A stretch of DNA of 64,000 nt from Candidatus Gastranaerophilales bacterium (GCA_944327225.1 CALVGZ010000006.1:1-64000); one strand, 5' to 3'. Shown: positions 44,643-53,495, numbered from the stretch's first letter. Notes: a model not told the origin generated them from the sequence alone. Made by a program: numbers and translations.

Positions 44643-45033
44643 AAAAAACAATGAAAATGTAGTAAAAACAAACTTTAAAGGCTATAAAATGGAAAAATCA
44701 ATGAAAGATATGGCAAAAGAAGTCGCTAACAAATTATATAACAGAAGCAGGTCGGAAATCACACAAGAAGGTAAATTTGACCCATTTTATGAAAACTTTA
44801 CACATGAGGGGAAAAAATATCTTTTATTTGTCTCTCCTTCTGCCGACAAAGATTGCCCAAAAGAAAGAATACTCTCTGTTGCCTACGAAATTCAAGATGA
44901 AGGCAATATGATGAGCATAGTTTTAAAAAGAGGCGACAAACAAGAAATTTTAGACTATCTGGGCAATGAAAAAAATCTGGATGAAATTATAAGTTATGCT
45001 AAATTCACCTATGAAAAATACATTAATTCGTAA
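44629..45033 (+). CDS. Small acidic partner protein, possible immunity protein
   Basis: A 134-residue protein without signal peptide or membrane helix. It starts 14 bases before the end of the giant RelA/SpoT-tailed gene (GAGG lies upstream of the ATG inside that gene), so translation is coupled. A second start at 44689 (AAAGG, then MEKSMKDMAKEV) would remove a basic tail containing NFKGYK. The rest is predicted as alternating helices and strands (KYLLFVSPSADKDCP, MMSIVLKRGDKQEILDYLG). By position it is a candidate antitoxin or immunity protein; a chaperone is an alternative. Its end overlaps the convergent transporter gene by 11 bases. Confidence 0.6.
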   Translation: MQINKKNNENVVKTNFKGYKMEKSMKDMAKEVANKLYNRSRSEITQEGKFDPFYENFTHEGKKYLLFVSPSADKDCPKERILSVAYEIQDEGNMMSIVLKRGDKQEILDYLGNEKNLDEIISYAKFTYEKYINS

Positions 45034-46351
45034 ACTTACCCATTTTTTCTTCAATTTCTTCGAGACTAACTCCTTTAGTTTCCGGAATAACGTATTTAAC
45101 AAATAAAATTGAAACAATACAAATCAAGGCAAATATTAAAAACGTCGCACATCCCCCGATTTTATGCAATGAAACAGGAAACAGACCCGTTACCATAAAA
45201 TTAAATACGAAATTTGAAAGAATAGCTATACTCATAGCACTTCCTCGATATCTCAACGGAAAAACCTCAGCAACTAGCAATAAGCCAACCGGTCCTAATG
45301 ACATCGAAAAAGAAACAATATATAAAGCACAACAAATAACAGCTAAATACTTAGCAAACATAAAATCAAAACAAAAAGTCATAGCTAAAATTAAAAGATT
45401 AATTAGCATACCGAATAAACCGACATACAGAAGGGGTTTTCTTCCGATTTTATCAACGAGTACTATTGCAACAAAAGTCATAAGAAAATTAATTAAACCT
45501 ATAAAAATAGTTGCAAATAATACATCTTGATTGGATGAAAAACCGACCATTTTAAATATAGTAGGTGCGTAATATATTATAGCATTTATACCTGTTGCAA
45601 TTTGAGCAAACATAATACCTATTCCAATTACAAAAGGCATGATTAATTTTTTTTCAAATTTAATTTTTACACTTTCTCCAAGAGTATTTTTAATATTACT
45701 AATCTCACAATCCACATCCATTTTACTGTCTATTTTCTTCAAAACAGATTTTGCTTTTTCAATTTTACCTTTTGTAACATACCAACGAGGGGTATCATGA
45801 AAAAATATCATAGCAATAAATAAAATAATTGCAGGAAATGCACCCACAAGAAGCATAATACGCCAATTATCATCTAAATTTGCACAAAAATAATTGGTTA
45901 AATACGAAAAAAGTATACCGAAGGTAATTGCCAATTGATGAAAAGAAACAATTTCGCCTCTTTTTTCTTTAATTGAAATCTCGGACAAATACAAAGGTCC
46001 TGCAAAACTAACCGCCCCGACAGCACAACCTATCAACGTCCTTGATAAAATAAGCTCAACTATATTTTGGGATAAATAACAAAATACAGAAGCAATTATA
46101 AAAATAAAGGCAGTAATTAAAAGAATTTTTTTTCTGCCTATTTTATCGATCAAAGCACCATTAATCAATGCACCGACTATAGCTCCAATTGAAACCGAAC
46201 TTACTAAAAATCCGAGCAAAGAAGGAGTAAGCTCAAAGCTTTGTCCAATATAAAGCAAAGCACCTGAAATAACACCTGTATCGTATCCACTTAATAACCC
46301 GCCTAAAGAAGCAGTTAAAGCACAAAAATATAAAAATAAATAATTTCTCAT
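45023..46351 (-). CDS. Sugar/proton symporter of the major facilitator superfamily
   Basis: A 442-residue protein with about 12 membrane helices and the sugar-porter signatures: GGLLSGYDTGVISGALLYIG in helix 1, DKIGRKKIL after helix 2, AGPLYLSEISIKEKRGEIVS, DKIGRKPLLYVG, and PETKGVSLEEIEEK at the end. The family imports hexoses, pentoses or inositol with protons; the substrate cannot be named. A -10 box sits 6 bases before the ATG without a ribosome-binding site. It is expressed alone. Confidence 0.92.
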   Translation of the reverse strand: MRNYLFLYFCALTASLGGLLSGYDTGVISGALLYIGQSFELTPSLLGFLVSSVSIGAIVGALINGALIDKIGRKKILLITAFIFIIASVFCYLSQNIVELILSRTLIGCAVGAVSFAGPLYLSEISIKEKRGEIVSFHQLAITFGILFSYLTNYFCANLDDNWRIMLLVGAFPAIILFIAMIFFHDTPRWYVTKGKIEKAKSVLKKIDSKMDVDCEISNIKNTLGESVKIKFEKKLIMPFVIGIGIMFAQIATGINAIIYYAPTIFKMVGFSSNQDVLFATIFIGLINFLMTFVAIVLVDKIGRKPLLYVGLFGMLINLLILAMTFCFDFMFAKYLAVICCALYIVSFSMSLGPVGLLLVAEVFPLRYRGSAMSIAILSNFVFNFMVTGLFPVSLHKIGGCATFLIFALICIVSILFVKYVIPETKGVSLEEIEEKMGKFTN

Positions 46352-46357
46352 ATATAT

Positions 46358-46363
46358 ATTATA
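46358..46363 (-). promoter_or_regulatory. -10 box of the sugar transporter, leaderless type
   Basis: TATAAT on the minus strand (46363-46358), then ATATAT and the ATG at 46351. No ribosome-binding site; the -35 region is weak. Confidence 0.65.
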
Positions 46364-46446
46364 CCATTGAATTTACAAATTCACTTTTTTTTATTTTGTG
46401 AGACAATATATTTAGACACATAGATAAATTATGGGGGCTAGGTCGG

Positions 46447-46659
46447 ATGTCATATATAGTACTGGATAAAAACAAATGCAAATCGTGTTATCTATGTACA
46501 GACGTATGTCCCAAAGAGCTAATTAAAAAAAGCGATGAAATTGGAAAAACAGGCGAATTTATAGTAAAATTCGAAGATAAAGAAAACCAATGTCTGGGCT
46601 GTAGCCAATGTGCTATTATGTGTCCTGAAATAGCCATAACGGAAGTTCACAAAGAATGA
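46447..46659 (+). CDS. Ferredoxin-like subunit of 2-oxoacid:ferredoxin oxidoreductase (delta)
   Basis: A 70-residue protein with two 4Fe-4S sites: CKSCYLCTDVCP and CLGCSQCAIMCP. This is the delta subunit, which passes electrons from the catalytic core to free ferredoxin. It heads a tightly packed operon; the stop overlaps the alpha-subunit start by 4 bases. TAGGTCGG before the ATG is a weak ribosome-binding site. Confidence 0.93.
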   Translation: MSYIVLDKNKCKSCYLCTDVCPKELIKKSDEIGKTGEFIVKFEDKENQCLGCSQCAIMCPEIAITEVHKE

Positions 46660-47726
46660 GCGAAAAAGAACTTTTAAAGGGTAATATTGCAATAGCAAAA
46701 GCAGCACTTAACTGTGGCTGCACTTGCTATTTTGGCTATCCCATAACACCTCAAACTGAAATTGGTGAATATTTAAGCATTGAAATGCAAAAAAACAAAC
46801 TGGCTTACGTTTGTGCAGAATCTGAAATAGCAGCAATAAATATGGCACTTGGAGCCGCTTCAACAGGGGCAAAAGTTATGACATCAAGCTCATCCTGTGC
46901 TGTTTCTTTAATGCAAGAAACAATTTCATACGCCTGTTCGGATGAACTCCCTATTGTAATAGTAAATGTTATGAGAGCAGGCCCCGGTCAAGGATACATA
47001 TTCCCTTCACAAGGAGACTACAATCAAGCAACTACAGGCGGTGGGAACGGTGATTATCACACAATTGTACTATCCCCAACAAATGTACAAGAATGTATAG
47101 ATTTAACCTACAGGGCTTTTTATTTAGCTCAAAAATACAGAAATCCTGTTATCTTACTTGCAGATGGATTATTAGGGCAAATGGCAGAGCCTGCGGAATT
47201 AATAGACAATCCTTATCCCCAAATTGACAACTCGAACTGGAGACTTGATGGGGCGAAATCTCGTCCTTCAAGGGAAATACATTCGCTTGAAGTAAACCAA
47301 AACAAACTTAATCAGCACATTATAAATATGTATAAAAAATATGAAGCTATTGAAAAAGATGAGTGCGATTTCGAAGAATATTTATGTGAAGATGCAGAAA
47401 TTATATTTACAGCTTTTGGTTCTTTGGCAAGACATGTAAAATCTGTTTGCAACTATTACAGAAGTAAAGGCGTAAAAGCAGGTTTATTCAGACCAAAAAC
47501 ATTATATCCTTTTCCCTACAGAAAACTAAACGACTTGTCCAAGAAAGTTAAAATTTTTATTGATGTAGAAATGAATATGGGGCAAATGCTAAAAGATATA
47601 AGATTATCAATATTGTCAAATGCAAAAATATCTTTTATCGGAAAACCCGTCGGAAATTGGCTAAAAGAAGAGGAAATAATAAACGCAGCAGACAATATCA
47701 TAAAGGAACATTATGCAAGTATATAG
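46656..47726 (+). CDS. vorB: 2-oxoacid:ferredoxin oxidoreductase alpha subunit (VorB/KorA type)
   Basis: Oxidative decarboxylation of a 2-oxoacid to acyl-CoA with ferredoxin as acceptor. The 356 residues contain the pyrimidine-binding domain (FGYPITPQTEIGEYL, CAESEIAAINMALGAA) and MRAGPGQGYIFPSQGDYNQA. The separate short delta subunit and the order delta-alpha-beta-gamma are those of the VorB-type enzymes for branched-chain 2-oxoacids, but 2-oxoglutarate (KorA) cannot be excluded. Direct linkage to fabH, which uses short acyl-CoA primers, favours the branched-chain reading. Confidence 0.85.
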   Translation: MSEKELLKGNIAIAKAALNCGCTCYFGYPITPQTEIGEYLSIEMQKNKLAYVCAESEIAAINMALGAASTGAKVMTSSSSCAVSLMQETISYACSDELPIVIVNVMRAGPGQGYIFPSQGDYNQATTGGGNGDYHTIVLSPTNVQECIDLTYRAFYLAQKYRNPVILLADGLLGQMAEPAELIDNPYPQIDNSNWRLDGAKSRPSREIHSLEVNQNKLNQHIINMYKKYEAIEKDECDFEEYLCEDAEIIFTAFGSLARHVKSVCNYYRSKGVKAGLFRPKTLYPFPYRKLNDLSKKVKIFIDVEMNMGQMLKDIRLSILSNAKISFIGKPVGNWLKEEEIINAADNIIKEHYASI

Positions 47727-48468
47727 CACACCTAAAGCAATAAAAGAAAATTCAAACTTCACATTTTGTCCGGGATGTGACCACGGTCTTGCAATTAAAA
47801 CAATAGCACACGTTATAGATGAGCTAAATATAAGAGAAAATACCATTGCTGTTGCATCTTCAGGGTGTTCAGTATTCTTATATAATTTCTTAGATGTTGA
47901 CTGCATAGAATCCCCGCATGGCAGAGCATGTGCTGTCGCAACCGGAGTAAAAAGAGCTCATAAAGCCCAAGGTAATAATAAATTTGTATTCACGTATCAA
48001 GGGGATGGAGATTTTGCATCAATAGGACTGGCTGAATCAATGCACAGTGCCCTAAGAGGCGAAAATATCACTGCAATTTGCATAAACAACACTAATTACG
48101 GAATGACAGGAGGTCAACTGGGGCCTACTACCGCCATGGGGCAAATCACAACTACGAGCCAAAACGGAAGGAACAGGGAATATCATGGCTTTCCCATAAA
48201 AACAGCAGAGCAAATAGCTCAATGTGAAGGAACCTGTTTTAGTGCAAGAGTCGCATTATATGATATAAAAAATATAATAAACACTAAAAATACTATAAAA
48301 AAAGCATTTGAATACCAAAATCAAAATCTAGGCTTTAGTTTTGTTGAAATTTTATCAAGCTGTCCAACAAATTGGAAGCTATCACCCAAAGAATCACACG
48401 AAAAAATTAAAACCGAACTTTCGCAAATTTTTCCGCTGGGTGTATTAAAGGACGTTAAAAATGATTAG
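47713..48468 (+). CDS. vorA: 2-oxoacid:ferredoxin oxidoreductase beta subunit
   Basis: The thiamine diphosphate-binding subunit, 251 residues. It has CPGCDHGLAIK with an iron-sulfur cysteine pair, SSGCSVFLYNFLDVD, the GDG-N thiamine diphosphate motif (TYQGDGDFASIGLAESMHSA ... NNTNYGMTGGQ). The start overlaps the alpha subunit by 14 bases and the end overlaps the gamma subunit by 8 bases, which supports stoichiometric expression. Confidence 0.9.
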   Translation: MQVYSTPKAIKENSNFTFCPGCDHGLAIKTIAHVIDELNIRENTIAVASSGCSVFLYNFLDVDCIESPHGRACAVATGVKRAHKAQGNNKFVFTYQGDGDFASIGLAESMHSALRGENITAICINNTNYGMTGGQLGPTTAMGQITTTSQNGRNREYHGFPIKTAEQIAQCEGTCFSARVALYDIKNIINTKNTIKKAFEYQNQNLGFSFVEILSSCPTNWKLSPKESHEKIKTELSQIFPLGVLKDVKND

Positions 48469-49000
48469 AAACTTTATTATTTCAGGCTCAGGAGGCCAAG
48501 GAATTCTATCAATAGGAACAATACTTGCAAATATATTTATGTTAAACAATAAATATGTAAATTTTTGCCCTTGTTATGGAGCCGAAATGAGAGGTGGTGC
48601 AGTAAACTGCGAAATAAATGCGTCTGATAGTGAACTTTTAACTCTACAAAACAGCGAAGTCGATGTAGTGGTTGCACTTAATCAAACATCATTTGATAAA
48701 TTTATATCGAAAGTCAAAAAAAACGGAACAATTATAGTTAATTCTTCTCTTGCAAAAATAAATAAAACCAGAGACGATATAAAATATATATTTGCTCCAA
48801 TGACTCAAGAAGCGGTGAAACTGGGCAACATAAAAATTGCAAATTCAATTGCACTCGGCATAATTTCAAAAATTACGGATAATTTTTCCATTGAAAAAGT
48901 TAAAAAAGCCTACGAAAAAATTTTAAAAAATAAAACAGAATTAATAGAAAAAAATATTGAGGCTTATTTAACAGGATACAATTTTTTGCAGGAAAGGTAA
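48461..49000 (+). CDS. vorC: 2-oxoacid:ferredoxin oxidoreductase gamma subunit
   Basis: The 179-residue gamma subunit has the family opening FIISGSGGQGILSIGTILAN and the central CPCYGAEMRGGAVNCEI. It closes the four-subunit complex. Only 4 bases separate its stop codon from the fabH start, so the oxidoreductase and fatty acid genes are one transcription unit. Confidence 0.9.
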   Translation: MIRNFIISGSGGQGILSIGTILANIFMLNNKYVNFCPCYGAEMRGGAVNCEINASDSELLTLQNSEVDVVVALNQTSFDKFISKVKKNGTIIVNSSLAKINKTRDDIKYIFAPMTQEAVKLGNIKIANSIALGIISKITDNFSIEKVKKAYEKILKNKTELIEKNIEAYLTGYNFLQER

Positions 49001-49004
49001 TAAA

Positions 49005-50012
49005 ATGACAATTAATACAAAAATAATCACACTTGATTTCGAGGTCGCAAAAAATGTAATTACAAATAATGATTTAACAAAAATACTTGACACATCAGAC
49101 GAGTGGATTACAACAAGAACAGGTATAAAAGAAAGACGTGTAATAGACGGAGACGATACTTCCACAACTCTTGGAATAAAAGCAGCTAAAAAAACCCTAA
49201 AAAGAGCAGAAAAAAGAAATGTTAAAGTTGATGACATTGACTTAATAATAGCGGCAGCCTCAGCACCGGAAGATGTGTATCCATCTGTATCTTGCTTAAT
49301 TCAAGCTGCAATAGGAGCAAAAAAAGCTGCTTGTTTTGATATAAAAGCGGCTTGCTCAGGCTTTATATATGCAATGGAAACAGCAAGAGCCTTTATAAAG
49401 TCAGGATTATATAAGAATATTTTAATTGTTGCAACAGATGCCACGACAAAATTTACAGACTGGACAGACAGATCAGTTTGCGTCCTCTTTGGCGACGGAG
49501 CCGGAGCCATGATAATCAGTGCAACAGAAAATGAACAAGATGACATTATTGGAATAAACCTTATATCAGACGGGGACTGCGGTGATTATATAACCCTAAA
49601 AACTCAAGGTAAAAATTGCCCCTTATTAAATGAAATGACAGATCACGTTAAGCCCTTTATTGAAATGAAAGGAAAGGATGTTTATAAATTTGTAATGCAC
49701 ACAATTCCACCAAAACTTGAAGAATTACTGGAAACAACAAAAACTGACGTAAAAGATATTGATTATTTTATTCCTCATCAATCAAATCAAAGAATGATAG
49801 ATGCACTAGCAGACAGACTTACAATAGATAATTCAAAAGTTATTTCTAATATAGAATATTACGGCAACATGTCCGCAGCTTCCATACCGGTTGCAATCAG
49901 GGAATCTATTGACAACGGAAAAATTAAATTGCCTGCAAAAGTTATGCTTAGTGCATTTGGAGCCGGTATGACAGGAGCTAATGCAATTATAACACTAGAT
50001 AAAGAAGTATAG
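49005..50012 (+). CDS. fabH: 3-oxoacyl-ACP synthase III
   Basis: Starts fatty acid synthesis by joining an acyl-CoA primer to malonyl-ACP. The catalytic triad is visible: Cys in FDIKAACSGFIYAME, His in YFIPHQSNQRMID and Asn in NIEYYGNMSAASIP. GTRTGIKERR-type sequence (TTRTGIKERRVI) is also present. The 335-residue length is normal. It is cotranscribed with the oxidoreductase upstream, which can supply acyl-CoA primers. AGGAAAGG precedes the ATG. Confidence 0.95.
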   Translation: MTINTKIITLDFEVAKNVITNNDLTKILDTSDEWITTRTGIKERRVIDGDDTSTTLGIKAAKKTLKRAEKRNVKVDDIDLIIAAASAPEDVYPSVSCLIQAAIGAKKAACFDIKAACSGFIYAMETARAFIKSGLYKNILIVATDATTKFTDWTDRSVCVLFGDGAGAMIISATENEQDDIIGINLISDGDCGDYITLKTQGKNCPLLNEMTDHVKPFIEMKGKDVYKFVMHTIPPKLEELLETTKTDVKDIDYFIPHQSNQRMIDALADRLTIDNSKVISNIEYYGNMSAASIPVAIRESIDNGKIKLPAKVMLSAFGAGMTGANAIITLDKEV

Positions 50013-50046
50013 GAAATAATATATAACAAAGGAGAGAACAAAAAGT

Positions 50047-51285
50047 ATGAAAAGACGAGTTGTAGTAACCGGCATGGGGTGCGTATCGCCTTTCGGAGTA
50101 GGAGTTGAAACTCTTTGGAATAATTTAAAAAAAGGTGAAAGCGGTATAAGGTATCTTAATCTTGACCCCGAAAAACATCTTGTACATATTGGCGGACAAG
50201 TTCCGGAATTTGATTGCTCAAAATACGTTGATCCAAAAGATGCAAGAAGAATGGATAAATTCATTTTATGTTCCGTTGTGGCTGCAACAGAAGCAATAGA
50301 AGATTCAAAACTGGATCTTGAAAAAGAAGACTTAACAAGAATAGGAGTAATTGCAGGCTCAGCAGCAGGCGGACTTGAAACTATACAAAAAAACCATGAG
50401 ATAATGCAGACAAGAGGATATCACAAATGCTCTCCATTTATGGTACCAATGATGATTACAAATATGGCTGCCGGAAAAATCTCAATTAAATATGGTCTTA
50501 GAGGAATGTCAAAATCAGTTGTAACGGCTTGTGCTACAGGGGCTCATTCAATCGGAGATGCAGCGAGAGCAATTCAATGTGCAGACGCGGATGTTATGGT
50601 TGCAGGAGGAGCAGAAGCAGGTATATGCGATATGGGAATAGGTGCATTCACGTCTGCAAAAACTTTATCAAAAGCAAATGAAGACCCCAAAAAAGCCTCC
50701 AGACCTTATGATATAAAAAGAGACGGTTTTATAATGTCAGAAGGTGCAGGAATATTGGTTTTAGAAGAAAAAGAACATGCAATTAAGCGTGGTGCAAAAA
50801 TATATGCGGAACTGGTAGGTTATGGACAATCGTCAGACGCTTATGATATGGTAGCCCCTGATCCCGAGGGAAATGGTGCAATTTTAGCCATGAATCTTGC
50901 TTTAAAGGATGCAAATTTAAAACCAGAAGATATAGATTACATAAATGCTCACGGAACATCAACACATGTCGGAGATATAGCAGAATCAAAAGCCATTGCA
51001 AAAGTATTTGGGGATAAAACTCAAAACAAAAAGCTTTTAGTTTCCTCAACAAAATCAATGACAGGACACATGCTGGGCGGTGCGGGGTCTGTAGAAGCAA
51101 TAATATCAATAAAAGCTATGCAAGAAGGTATAGTACCGCCAACAATTAATCTGGATGAACAAGACCCCGAAGTTGCTAATCTTGATTATGTAGCACATAA
51201 AGCAAGACAAAAAGAAGTAAATACGGTACTTTCAAACTCATTTGGATTTGGCGGATGTAATGCAGTTCTTGTATTTAAAAAATAA
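50047..51285 (+). CDS. fabF: 3-oxoacyl-ACP synthase II
   Basis: Elongates acyl-ACP. The 412 residues show the Cys-His-His triad: VTACATGAHSIGDAAR, NAHGTSTHVGDIAE and SMTGHMLGGAGSVE. The opening RRVVVTGMGCVSPFG is typical. It lies 34 bases after fabH with a strong AAAGGAG and ends at a terminator. No acyl carrier protein gene lies between or beside them. Confidence 0.96.
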   Translation: MKRRVVVTGMGCVSPFGVGVETLWNNLKKGESGIRYLNLDPEKHLVHIGGQVPEFDCSKYVDPKDARRMDKFILCSVVAATEAIEDSKLDLEKEDLTRIGVIAGSAAGGLETIQKNHEIMQTRGYHKCSPFMVPMMITNMAAGKISIKYGLRGMSKSVVTACATGAHSIGDAARAIQCADADVMVAGGAEAGICDMGIGAFTSAKTLSKANEDPKKASRPYDIKRDGFIMSEGAGILVLEEKEHAIKRGAKIYAELVGYGQSSDAYDMVAPDPEGNGAILAMNLALKDANLKPEDIDYINAHGTSTHVGDIAESKAIAKVFGDKTQNKKLLVSSTKSMTGHMLGGAGSVEAIISIKAMQEGIVPPTINLDEQDPEVANLDYVAHKARQKEVNTVLSNSFGFGGCNAVLVFKK

Positions 51286-51306
51286 ACCAAGAAACTAAAG
51301 CAAACT

Positions 51307-51336
51307 AAAAAGACCTCAAATTTTGAGGTCTTTTTT
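51307..51336. terminator. Bidirectional terminator between fabF and yggT
   Basis: AAAAAGACCTCAAA and TTTGAGGTCTTTTT form a stem of more than 10 bp around an AT loop, with T-runs in both directions. Confidence 0.9.
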
Positions 51337-51343
51337 AAAAAAA

Positions 51344-51610
51344 TTATATACCCAATTTAACAAATAAACTAACCAAAATATTCCTTAAAACAGACAAACA
51401 AAAAAATGCAATAATTGGAGAAATATCAATCATTCCAATAGGAGGAATAAGCCTTCTAAAAGGAGCTAAAAATATCTCACTAAATGCCCTCATAGACCGA
51501 AAAGGTTCATTATACCAATTTATCTTTGGAAACCAAGACAACAAAATTGTTATAAATAATATTAAAAAAATTAAATCAAAAACTCTTGCAACCGCAACCG
51601 CTAAACCCAT
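51344..51610 (-). CDS. YggT-family membrane protein
   Basis: An 88-residue protein with two hydrophobic helices separated by a polar loop containing WFPKINWYNEPFRSMRAFSE and FLAPFRRLIPPIGMIDISPI. This is the YggT/Ycf19 pattern; homologues in cyanobacteria and chloroplasts affect nucleoid and membrane organisation. It begins 10 bases after mtnP with AAGGTGAG, so it is cotranscribed. Confidence 0.88.
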   Translation of the reverse strand: MGLAVAVARVFDLIFLILFITILLSWFPKINWYNEPFRSMRAFSEIFLAPFRRLIPPIGMIDISPIIAFFCLSVLRNILVSLFVKLGI

Positions 51611-51619
51611 AGTCTCACC

Positions 51620-52405
51620 TTACCATTTTGCTTGATTATCACAATTACAAGTTTTTTTATCATCCGTCAATTCAACAATTTTAAATAACAATTTTTGCAA
51701 CTTCAGAATATTATCACTAAACACCTTCATAACCGCTTCATGAGAAACAGGAGCACAATCGGCAACAAGTCCGGCATCATAATCAGTTATCAAAGAAATA
51801 TTCAAAGGACACATATTTAATTCCTTTACAAGATGAGCTTCAGGATATTGAGTCATATTAATAACCTGCCAACCTTGCTTACTAAAAAAAGCACTTTCAG
51901 CTTTTGTGCTAAACCTTGGACCTTGAACAACAACAACCGTTCCTGTTTTATGAATGGAAAAACCTAATTCCAATGCACTTTTGATTGCTATCTCTCTCAA
52001 CTGAGGACAATATGGTTCAGCGGCAGAAATGTGTTGTATATCATTTTTTTCAAAAAAGGTATCTTCTCTGCCATTAGTCCAATTAACATATTGATCACAA
52101 AAAACGATATCACCCGGCTTTACCTCTCTTTGCAGAGAACCAGCAGCACAAGGTGAAATTACTCTCTTGCAACCAATTTCCTTCATTGCCCATACATTAG
52201 CTCTATAATTTACCTTATGAGGAGCAATGGAATGATCTCTGCCATGGCGGGGCATAAAAGCCACTTTTTTATTTGCGATTGTTCCAAGCATAATAGCATC
52301 TGAAGTCTTACCGTAGGGAGTTTCTATATAAACTTCTTCAATATCATCTAAAAATTTATAAAAACCCGAACCGCCAAAAATACCTATACTTGCCAAATTT
52401 TTCAT
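51620..52405 (-). CDS. mtnP: S-methyl-5'-thioadenosine phosphorylase
   Basis: Phosphorolysis of methylthioadenosine, a by-product of polyamine and other SAM-dependent pathways. The 261 residues have IGIFGGSGFYKF, FMPRHGRDHSIAPHKVNYRA, SPCAAGSLQREVKPGDIV, VVVQGPRFSTKAESAFF and the substrate-site segment NMTQYPEAHLVKELNM. The C-terminus has a CNCDN tail. The upstream -10 region (GATAAA, 6 bases before the ATG) is weak. Confidence 0.93.
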   Translation of the reverse strand: MKNLASIGIFGGSGFYKFLDDIEEVYIETPYGKTSDAIMLGTIANKKVAFMPRHGRDHSIAPHKVNYRANVWAMKEIGCKRVISPCAAGSLQREVKPGDIVFCDQYVNWTNGREDTFFEKNDIQHISAAEPYCPQLREIAIKSALELGFSIHKTGTVVVVQGPRFSTKAESAFFSKQGWQVINMTQYPEAHLVKELNMCPLNISLITDYDAGLVADCAPVSHEAVMKVFSDNILKLQKLLFKIVELTDDKKTCNCDNQAKW

Positions 52406-52440
52406 TCTATTTTTATCCCAAATCTAAAACTGGGCTATTA

Positions 52441-52644
52441 TTATATCAAACCCATAAGCTTCAAATCTTTTGCAATTTTTGAATCAAACATGCTGGCATA
52501 CGCCAAGTCATAACTAACTTCACCGGTATATCTGTGCGAATAATTCTTCTGGCTTAAATAACCATTACTTTCAAATCTTGTCTGTACATTTTTGGAATTG
52601 TTTGCTCCCGAATTATAATTGTATGCAATTGGAACTATTCGCAT
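52441..52644 (-). CDS. Small protein of unknown function
   Basis: A 67-residue protein with an N-terminal tail rich in asparagine, serine and tyrosine (AYNYNSGANNSKNVQTRF) and a helical C-terminus (MFDSKIAKDLKLMGLI). AGAGG lies 7 bases before the ATG. No signal peptide. The tail is like those of other unassigned proteins in the window. Confidence 0.55.
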   Translation of the reverse strand: MRIVPIAYNYNSGANNSKNVQTRFESNGYLSQKNYSHRYTGEVSYDLAYASMFDSKIAKDLKLMGLI

Positions 52645-52721
52645 TAATACCTCTAAAATTTATATTTTCACTGTGAAACTATAATAACATAATATAGCTT
52701 TCAAGGCAATAAATAATTAGG

Positions 52722-53495
52722 CTAAGAAAGAATAAATCTTTGGTTTAATTTTATTAATGCAAACGCAATTGAAGAACAAACCGCAAGATTTAATGACTCA
52801 ACATTATTATCCATAAATAAAGTCAACTTATCGTCACTAAGATTAATAATGCTATCACTTAAACCAAATGCTTCTGAACCAAAAGCTATAATAAAATTAT
52901 CTGGAAATTTATATTGAACAAAGTCGTTTTTAGAATTAACAACAGTAGAAATTAAAGTATGATTTTTTTTAAGTTCATTAACAAATTTAATATCGGCTGT
53001 AATGACCGGAATTTTAAACATATTCTGCGCCGCAGCCCTGATTGTTTTCGGATTATAAATATCAACGCAATCATTAACAAGAACTATTCCATCCATAGAA
53101 AACGCATTAGCAGAACGAATAATCGTACCTAAATTTCCTGCATCTCTAATTCCTTCTAATAAAACTATTTTCTTTAACGTTTTAAAATTACTAAAATCTA
53201 TCTCTGGTTCTTTTATAATACCTGCCATAGAACAGGGGGTTACAACGGAAGAAATCTTTTCCAATATCTTATCGTTTACGTAGATAATTTCTTTTGCTTT
53301 AATTTTACCCAAATAAGAGTTATTCTTCTTTAAAAAAATATATTCAAACTCAATACCATCATCAATTAACCCCGCCATAGTTTTATCGCCGTCAACAAAA
53401 ATTAATTTCTGAGTTTTTCTGTACTTTGTATTTTGAAGCTTAACCGCAAATTTAACTACATCATTCTGAACACTAGTAATTTCAAGTTCTTTCAT
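52722..53495 (-). CDS. TrmH/SpoU-family RNA 2'-O-methyltransferase
   Basis: The 257 residues show an N-terminal substrate-binding domain (ITSVQNDVVKFAVKLQNTKY) and the SPOUT methyltransferase domain with motif 1 EGIRDAGNLGTIIRSANAF, motif 2 IAFGSEAFGLSD and motif 3 MDNNVESLNLAVCSSIA, the knotted SAM site. It could act on 23S rRNA or tRNA. I prefer ATG 53495 (GGAA upstream) over ATG 53507, which would overlap the M24 peptidase gene by 11 bases. Confidence 0.9.
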   Translation of the reverse strand: MKELEITSVQNDVVKFAVKLQNTKYRKTQKLIFVDGDKTMAGLIDDGIEFEYIFLKKNNSYLGKIKAKEIIYVNDKILEKISSVVTPCSMAGIIKEPEIDFSNFKTLKKIVLLEGIRDAGNLGTIIRSANAFSMDGIVLVNDCVDIYNPKTIRAAAQNMFKIPVITADIKFVNELKKNHTLISTVVNSKNDFVQYKFPDNFIIAFGSEAFGLSDSIINLSDDKLTLFMDNNVESLNLAVCSSIAFALIKLNQRFILS

